The notes beneath the pieces are model-generated. The model saw nothing but the letters and a program-made list of their open reading frames with translations, was not told the origin of the DNA and did not search any database. Below, one piece after another: positions 6,540 to 10,173 of a DNA stretch of 10,173 nucleotides (positions are counted from its first letter, which is position 1; each line of letters begins with the position of its first letter). This stretch comes from Patescibacteria group bacterium (GTDB lineage Bacteria; Patescibacteriota; Minisyncoccia; Minisyncoccales; JASEJS01). Position numbers and translations under genes: made by a program. The stretch spans positions 1-10,173 of the forward strand of contig JASEJS010000022.1 of the NCBI GenBank assembly GCA_030016765.1, read 5' to 3'.

Positions 6540-6568
6540 TTGACTTTCATTTTGAAATTGTTTATAAT
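6540..6568 (+). promoter_or_regulatory. grpE promoter, near-consensus, start codon at +1
   Basis: TTGACT (6540-6545), a 17-base spacer, and TATAAT (6563-6568) form a near-perfect sigma70-type promoter. A second TTGACT sits seven bases upstream (6533-6538). The usual start point, seven bases after the -10, falls on the A of the grpE ATG at 6575, so the transcript is predicted to be leaderless. This also decides the grpE start against the upstream in-frame ATG at 6506. Confidence 0.75.
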
Positions 6569-6574
6569 AGATTG

Positions 6575-7057
6575 ATGGAAAAAGAGAATGAACAAATAGA
6601 AGATATAAAGAAAAAGTTGGAAGAGTGTCAAAAGAAAAAGGATGAATATCTGGCAGGCTGGCAAAGGGCTAGGGCTGATTTTTTGAATTATAAAAAAGAT
6701 GAGATGGAGAGAATTGGAGAATTGATAGAATACGCTAATACCGAATTGATTTTGAAGATTTTGCCAATTTTAGATAACTTTGATTTAGTTGAAAAAAAGC
6801 TACCAGAGAATCTTAAAAAAGATGAAAATATCAAAGGGATTTTGCAAATAAAAAATCAAATTTTAGATTTTTTAAAAAATCAGGGAGTAGAAGAAATAAA
6901 ATCAATTGGGGAAAAATTTGACCCAAATTTCCAGGAAGTAGCGGAAGAAATTGAAGCAAAAGACAAAGAATCTGGTATAATTGTTGAAGAGATCCAAAAA
7001 GGCTATAAAATAAATGGCAGATTATTAAGACCAGCAAAAGTAAAAGTCGCAAAGTAA
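6575..7057 (+). CDS. grpE: GrpE, nucleotide-exchange factor for DnaK
   Basis: A 160-residue protein with the full GrpE plan: a charged N-terminal helix (residues 1-45, likely coiled coil for the dimer stalk, ending in YLAGWQRARADFLNYKK), a middle four-helix-bundle part (ILPILDNFDLVEKKLP, about 62-77) and the C-terminal beta wing carrying the family signature FDPNFQEVAEE ... EEIQKGYKINGRLLRPAKVKVA. It opens the DnaK nucleotide pocket to release ADP and reset the chaperone cycle. The partner dnaK begins 1.8 kb downstream on the same strand. The start is the ATG at 6575, because a promoter lies directly upstream and family members normally begin with a charged helix; the 23 residues from an in-frame ATG at 6506 would be encoded by promoter DNA. 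The next gene follows after six bases. Confidence 0.93.
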   Translation: MEKENEQIEDIKKKLEECQKKKDEYLAGWQRARADFLNYKKDEMERIGELIEYANTELILKILPILDNFDLVEKKLPENLKKDENIKGILQIKNQILDFLKNQGVEEIKSIGEKFDPNFQEVAEEIEAKDKESGIIVEEIQKGYKINGRLLRPAKVKVAK

Positions 7058-7063
7058 AATCAA

Positions 7064-7315
7064 ATGGTCAAATCTTATTATAAAAAACAGAGAAAGAATT
7101 ATGATAACTTAATGTTAGCCTGTACACACGTGGTTAATGGAAAACGTGTTTATTATCAAACGAGAAGTGGAGATTTACTTTGTAAAAAATGCTTTGGACA
7201 TTACAATAATTATGGACATGATGAAAATGGACATTGGAAAATTCCTTCAAATGAGGATATTTCAAATTTAAAAACTATTTGTAAATTGTGCACAAAACGA
7301 ATTCTTAAAAAATAA
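7064..7315 (+). CDS. Small Cys/His-rich protein, probable zinc-binding, unknown function
   Basis: An 83-residue basic protein I do not recognise. It has five cysteines and several histidines in metal-site-like spacing: Cys20-Thr-His22, Cys40-Lys-Lys-Cys43, His46/His52/His57 and Cys73-Lys-Leu-Cys76. The two CxxC knuckles 30 residues apart suggest a zinc ribbon or treble-clef fold, with CTH or the histidines as spare ligands. There is no signal peptide or membrane segment; the N-terminus (KSYYKKQRKNY) is strongly basic, so nucleic-acid binding is possible. It starts six bases after grpE with no ribosome site of its own and is probably co-transcribed with it. An internal Met17 just before ACTHVVNG is an alternative start. 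The link to chaperones is by position only. Confidence 0.6.
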   Translation: MVKSYYKKQRKNYDNLMLACTHVVNGKRVYYQTRSGDLLCKKCFGHYNNYGHDENGHWKIPSNEDISNLKTICKLCTKRILKK

Positions 7316-7332
7316 GAACAACAAAATAAATT

Positions 7333-7440
7333 ATGACTTTTAAAGATTTAATAAAATTTATATTACAAACTATTTATGAGCTATCATATATTTTAGTTGG
7401 GCAAGAAAATTTTAAAAATTGTATACAAATTTATGAATAA
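7333..7440 (+). CDS. Possible 35-residue ORF, doubtful
   Basis: ATG at 7333 opens a 35-codon frame ending in TAA at 7438-7440. The product is mildly hydrophobic (MTFKDLIKFILQTIYELSYI...) with no recognisable motif. It overlaps the start of the broken LamG-like gene by eight bases in another frame. It could be a real small protein, a remnant, or chance in AT-rich DNA; I lean to chance or remnant. Confidence 0.2.
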   Translation: MTFKDLIKFILQTIYELSYILVGQENFKNCIQIYE

Positions 7441-7802
7441 AGTAGCTGAATTATTTCGGGGAATTCTTAACAACAGAAATGTTAAAAAAATTGATATTAG
7501 AGAAGAAACAATAGAATTTTGGGTAAGGGAAAATAAAATGGAATGACAATAAAGAAACGGTTCTACTTAATATACCGGTTAACAAAGTTGGGAGTCTTTT
7601 TATGATTAAGGATGAGGATAATAAATTAAAATTTTTTCATGTTATTTTAGGAAAAGACAGAACCGATGTTGAAGTAGATGTGTCTAATTTAGCATTAGAT
7701 AAACCCCATCATATAGCCGTTACTTAGAGCTCAAAAGAAAAGAAGGTTAATTTATATGTAGATGGAGGAGAATTAAAAGATGAAAAACCTATTAAATATT
7801 AA
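7433..7802 (+). pseudogene. LamG/concanavalin-like domain protein, broken by one frameshift and one stop
   Basis: Starting at ATG 7433, the frame reads MNKVAELFRGILNNRNVKK then IREETIEFWVREN, and hits TGA at 7544-7546. If one A is removed from the AAAA run at 7535-7538, the frame continues as KWNDNKETVLLNIP, KVGSLFMIKDEDNKLKFFHV and LALDKPHHIAVT, meets a single TAG at 7725-7727, and resumes with SSKEKKVNLYVDGG to a TAA at 7800-7802. The pattern 'IEFWV...HHIAVTw....kvnLYVDG' is the hallmark of LamG-type jelly-roll domains; the TAG sits exactly where the family has Trp (TGG to TAG). The repaired product would be 122 residues, one domain, without signal peptide. The remaining text is well preserved, so the lesions are recent or are sequencing/assembly errors. 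LamG domains bind carbohydrate or protein ligands; the role here is unknown. Confidence 0.72.
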
Positions 7803-7845
7803 ATCAAAGGTCGAAATTTTTAATTAATTTAGAAATTTTACTAAT

Positions 7846-8313
7846 ATGCCAATTATTCCATGGAGACCATTTTGGGATATTGAGAGGTGGTTTGAAGAAG
7901 AGTGGCCAGAATGGGAATGGCCAGAGTTTAGATTTCCCAGAATTGTTCCCAGAGTCCCAATGAGAACTCCAAGAATGGATATTTATGAAACTGATGGAGA
8001 GGTAGTGGCTGAAGTTGAGCTTCCTGGAGTGGATCCAAAAAATATTGAAGTTGAGGTAAAAGATAATTATTTGAGAGTTGAAGCTAAGGCTGAAGAGAAA
8101 AAGGAAGAGAAAAAGAAGGGATATTATCGAAAAGAAATTTCAGCTGGTTATTACAAAAGAGTAGTTCCTTTACCAACAGAAGTGATTGGAGAAAAGGCTG
8201 AGGCTGAATATGCAGAGGGAATTTTAAAAGTGGTCATTCCTAAAAAGAAACCAGTTAAGAAAGAAGAGAAAAAACCAATTAAAATCAAGGTCAAAGGTGC
8301 CAAATTAACTTAA
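7846..8313 (+). CDS. Hsp20/alpha-crystallin small heat-shock protein
   Basis: A 155-residue small heat-shock protein. The N-terminal arm (1-42) is unusually rich in Trp, Pro, Glu and Phe (WRPFWDIERWFEEEWPEWEW). The alpha-crystallin domain runs from about 43 to 135: MDIYETDGEVVAEVELPGVDPKNIEVEV, then a charged Lys/Glu loop, YYRKEISAGYYKRVVPLP, and AEYAEGILKVVIPK, which holds the conserved A-x-x-x-GIL motif. The tail is Lys-rich and includes PIKIKV, an I-x-I/V-type motif that in the family docks subunits in the oligomer. These proteins are ATP-independent holdases that keep unfolding proteins soluble for the DnaK system. The gene lies between grpE and dnaK in the same direction, with 85 bases to dnaK. 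No clear ribosome site or promoter is visible directly before the ATG. Confidence 0.93.
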   Translation: MPIIPWRPFWDIERWFEEEWPEWEWPEFRFPRIVPRVPMRTPRMDIYETDGEVVAEVELPGVDPKNIEVEVKDNYLRVEAKAEEKKEEKKKGYYRKEISAGYYKRVVPLPTEVIGEKAEAEYAEGILKVVIPKKKPVKKEEKKPIKIKVKGAKLT

Positions 8314-8398
8314 ATTCGCTAATTTGCACGAATTTGAGCACAAATAATCACTAATATATTCGTGAAATTCGTGGCCAGATTAGTGAATATTCGCGATT
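8314..8398. repeat. Nested ATTCG/CGAAT repeats between hsp20 and dnaK
   Basis: The 85-base gap carries the ATTCG word five times: ATTCGC (8314), CACGAAT inverted (8327), ATTCGTG (8358), ATTCGTG (8367) and ATTCGCG (8389). CACGAATTT at 8327-8335 is an exact inverse of AAATTCGTG at 8365-8373, and TCACTAAT at 8348-8355 is an exact inverse of ATTAGTGA at 8379-8386, so several alternative hairpins are possible. It ends three bases before the dnaK ATG. It may be a dispersed intergenic repeat or a control site; it does not resemble CIRCE. Confidence 0.6.
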
Positions 8399-10173
8399 AT
8401 GCCGAAGGCATTAGGTATTGATTTAGGAACGTCCATTTCCAAGATGGCTACCATTTTAGCTGGGGAGCCAAAGTGCTTGGAGTCTAGAGAGGGTTCGATT
8501 TTAATACCCTCGGTTGTGGCATTGGCAAAAAGTGGCGAAAGATTAGTCGGGATTTTGGCTCAGCGCCAGGCCATTACCAATCCCAAAAATACTATTTTTG
8601 CTGTCAAGAGATTTATTGGCCGAAGATTTTCTGATCCAGAAGTCCAGAAAGAGTTGAAAAGATTGCCTTATGAGACCCGGGAAAGATCAGATGGTGGGGT
8701 GGAAGTAAAGATTGGTGATAAGTGGTACACACCCATTGAGATTTCCTCAATGATTTTGCAGAAATTAAAATTGGATGCCGAGGAAAAACTGGGAGAAAAA
8801 GTAGAATCAGCAGTTATTACCTGTCCAGCTAATTTTGATGACAGCCAAAGAAAGGCAACTAAGACCGCTGGTGAGGTGGCTGGATTTAAAGTTTTGAGAG
8901 TCATTAATGAGCCAACCGCTGCTGCCTTAGCTTATGGTTTTGGCAAAAAGAAAGCCGAAAAAGTGGCAGTTTATGATTTTGGTGGCGGGACTTTTGATGT
9001 GACGGTTTTAGAGGTTTCTCCAGAAACCGTAGAAGTTAAAGCCACTGGCGGCGAGCCCCATCTGGGTGGAGAGGATTTTGACCAAAGGATTATGAACTGG
9101 ATTATTGATGAATTTAAAAAAGAGCAGGGAATTGACCTCTCAAAAGACCCTCTGGCTTTGCAAAGAATAAAAGAAAACGCAGAGCGGGCAAAAATTGAAT
9201 TGTCTTCTGCTCTGGAAACCGAGATAAACCTTCCTTTTATTACTTCTGATGCTGCTGGCCCAAAACATCTTTTGTATAAGTTATCTCGGGCCCAATTTGA
9301 AAATATGACCAGAGACCTGATTGAGCAATCAATTGAAAGAACTAAAAAGACCCTAGGAGAGGCAAAACTGACTAAAAAAGATATTGATGAAATTGTTCTG
9401 GTTGGCGGAACAACCTTAATTCCGGCAGTAAGGGAAGCAGTTAAAGATTTTTTTGGCAAAGAGCCAAATAAAACAATTAATCCAGAAGAAGTGGTGGCCA
9501 TGGGAGCAGCCATTGAGGCCGAAATTTTAAAGGCAAAAGAAGAAGGCCGGGCGCCAGAAGGAGAAATTAAAAGTGTTTTGCTTTTGGATGTTTTGCCTCT
9601 CTCTCTGGGGATTGAGACCTTGGGTCAGATAAATACAATTATGATTCAAAAAAATACGACCATTCCCACTAGCAAATCTCAGATCTTTTCCACTGCCGCT
9701 GATAATCAGACCTCAGTTGAAATCAATGTCTTACAGGGAGAAAGGCCAATGGCTTATGATAACAGGTCTCTGGGGAAATTTATTCTTCAGGGCATTCCAC
9801 CTGCTCCGAGAGGAATTCCCCAAATTGAAGTCACTTTTGATATTGACGCTAATGGACTTTTAACGGTAACAGCAAAAGACAAAGCTACTGGTAAATCGCA
9901 GTCAATAAGAATTGAGGGGTCAATTGGTTTATCAAAAGAGGAGATTGAGAGAATGAAAAGGGAGGCGGAATTACATGCTGAAGAAGATAGAAAAAAGCGA
10001 GAATTATCAGAAGCCAGAAATCTGGCTGATAATCTGATTTATACTACTGAAAAGACTTTGAGAGAAGCTGGAGGACCAACCGGCGGTGGGTACCCCATTT
10101 CTGCTGAAACAAAAAAAGAAATTGAAGAAAAAATTTCAGAATTGAAAAAAGTGAAAGATAGTGATAATATAGA
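8399..10173 (+). CDS. dnaK: DnaK-type Hsp70 chaperone, 3' end beyond the window
   Basis: The frame is open from ATG 8399 to the right edge, giving 591 residues of an expected 610-640, so only the end of the C-terminal lid/tail is missing. The ATPase domain shows LGIDLGTS (phosphate loop 1), Lys70 in FAVKRFIGRRF, Glu171 in INEPTAAALAYG, DFGGGTFD with Thr198, and HLGGEDFD. The interdomain linker is VLLLDVLPL (393-401), then the substrate-binding beta domain with TAADNQTSVEINVLQGER and IPPAPRGIPQIEVTFDIDANG, followed by the helical lid from about GLSKEEIERM. It refolds proteins in an ATP cycle with GrpE and a DnaJ (not in the window). Several near-invariant positions differ: TTNS is TSIS (11-14), RTTPS is ILIPS (34-38), VPAYF is CPANF, and VGGxTR is VGGTTL (Leu340). 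The start is supported by Lys70 and Glu171 falling on the same numbers as in E. coli DnaK. Base composition is less AT-rich than that of its neighbours. Confidence 0.95.
   Translation, partial: MPKALGIDLGTSISKMATILAGEPKCLESREGSILIPSVVALAKSGERLVGILAQRQAITNPKNTIFAVKRFIGRRFSDPEVQKELKRLPYETRERSDGGVEVKIGDKWYTPIEISSMILQKLKLDAEEKLGEKVESAVITCPANFDDSQRKATKTAGEVAGFKVLRVINEPTAAALAYGFGKKKAEKVAVYDFGGGTFDVTVLEVSPETVEVKATGGEPHLGGEDFDQRIMNWIIDEFKKEQGIDLSKDPLALQRIKENAERAKIELSSALETEINLPFITSDAAGPKHLLYKLSRAQFENMTRDLIEQSIERTKKTLGEAKLTKKDIDEIVLVGGTTLIPAVREAVKDFFGKEPNKTINPEEVVAMGAAIEAEILKAKEEGRAPEGEIKSVLLLDVLPLSLGIETLGQINTIMIQKNTTIPTSKSQIFSTAADNQTSVEINVLQGERPMAYDNRSLGKFILQGIPPAPRGIPQIEVTFDIDANGLLTVTAKDKATGKSQSIRIEGSIGLSKEEIERMKREAELHAEEDRKKRELSEARNLADNLIYTTEKTLREAGGPTGGGYPISAETKKEIEEKISELKKVKDSDNI

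Larger units (their letters stand above)
6241..6574. other. Divergent intergenic control region between glycosyltransferases and grpE
   Basis: This 334-base gene-free stretch separates two divergently read units. It holds a minus-strand promoter candidate (6289-6317), an 11-bp inverted repeat (6395-6430), and the grpE promoter (6540-6568). I see no supported ORF, tRNA or transposon end. A reading frame in phase with grpE begins at 6506, but it runs through the grpE promoter and is probably not translated. The remaining bases are AT-rich without other recognisable structure. Confidence 0.7.

Noticed and set aside
6506..6574. N-terminal extension of grpE from an in-frame ATG at 6506
   Set aside because: The stretch contains a near-consensus promoter whose predicted start is the ATG at 6575, and GrpE proteins normally begin with a charged helix like the one starting there.
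6831..7052. Leucine-rich minus-strand reading frame opposite grpE
   Set aside because: Its Leu-rich text is what the reverse of Lys/Glu-rich GrpE coding DNA gives, and GrpE is certain.
7544..7727. Stop-codon recoding (TGA or TAG read as an amino acid) to explain the LamG-like gene
   Set aside because: Repair needs a frame change in addition to the TAG; TAG ends the Cas2-like gene at 859-861, and no other gene has in-frame TGA or TAG codons.
8668..9513. Minus-strand reading frames opposite dnaK (8668-8904 and 8971-9513)
   Set aside because: They mirror an intact, highly conserved DnaK coding sequence and show serine-rich shadow composition without motifs.

Overview
The window looks like a piece of a Patescibacteria (candidate phyla radiation, probably Parcubacteria-like) chromosome. 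The DNA is visibly AT-rich, genes are tightly packed with almost no convincing Shine-Dalgarno sites, and the gene types are typical of that group: a lone Cas2-like/winged-helix protein without CRISPR, a FemAB-type transferase, an FtsQ/DivIB protein, paired polytopic GT39-type glycosyltransferases, and a compact chaperone cluster. Tryptophan is encoded by TGG, and TAA and TAG both terminate genes, so nothing suggests recoding. The taxonomic placement is inference from gene content, not from a marker gene.

Layout. (1) 3-2815, plus strand, envelope and regulation: the 3' end of a DegT/DnrJ/EryC1 sugar aminotransferase, a winged-helix plus Cas2-like (PaaX-like) protein, a FemAB-type peptidoglycan-bridge transferase and an FtsQ/DivIB division protein. 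(2) 2826-6240, minus strand: two large multi-pass GT39/ArnT-like glycosyltransferases overlapping by 14 nt and converging on ftsQ with a 10-nt gap. (3) 6241-6574: a divergent control region with a minus-strand promoter for the glycosyltransferases, an 11-bp inverted repeat, and a near-consensus sigma70-type promoter for grpE. (4) 6575-10173, plus strand, proteostasis: grpE, a small Cys-rich protein, a broken LamG-like gene, hsp20, and a nearly complete dnaK that runs off the right edge.

How the genes fit together. GrpE is the nucleotide-exchange factor for DnaK, and Hsp20 is a holdase that hands clients to DnaK, so region 4 is a chaperone module. No hrcA gene and no CIRCE operator is visible. 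Regions 1 and 2 concern surface sugars, peptidoglycan cross-bridges and division.

Most unusual signals. A roughly 36-bp promoter-like block with a palindromic core occurs twice, just upstream of the Cas2-like gene and of femAB, at identical spacing to the -10 box; it is a candidate operator for the Cas2-like regulator. At least three genes appear to start at or within a few bases of the predicted transcription start (leaderless mRNAs). Heptanucleotide tandem repeats lie inside two coding genes (three arrays), and a GC-rich palindrome appears spliced in frame into a glycosyltransferase. The dnaK product differs from the family at several normally invariant nucleotide-pocket positions while keeping the catalytic Lys70, Glu171 and Thr198 equivalents. 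I found no CRISPR array, transposase, tRNA or rRNA.
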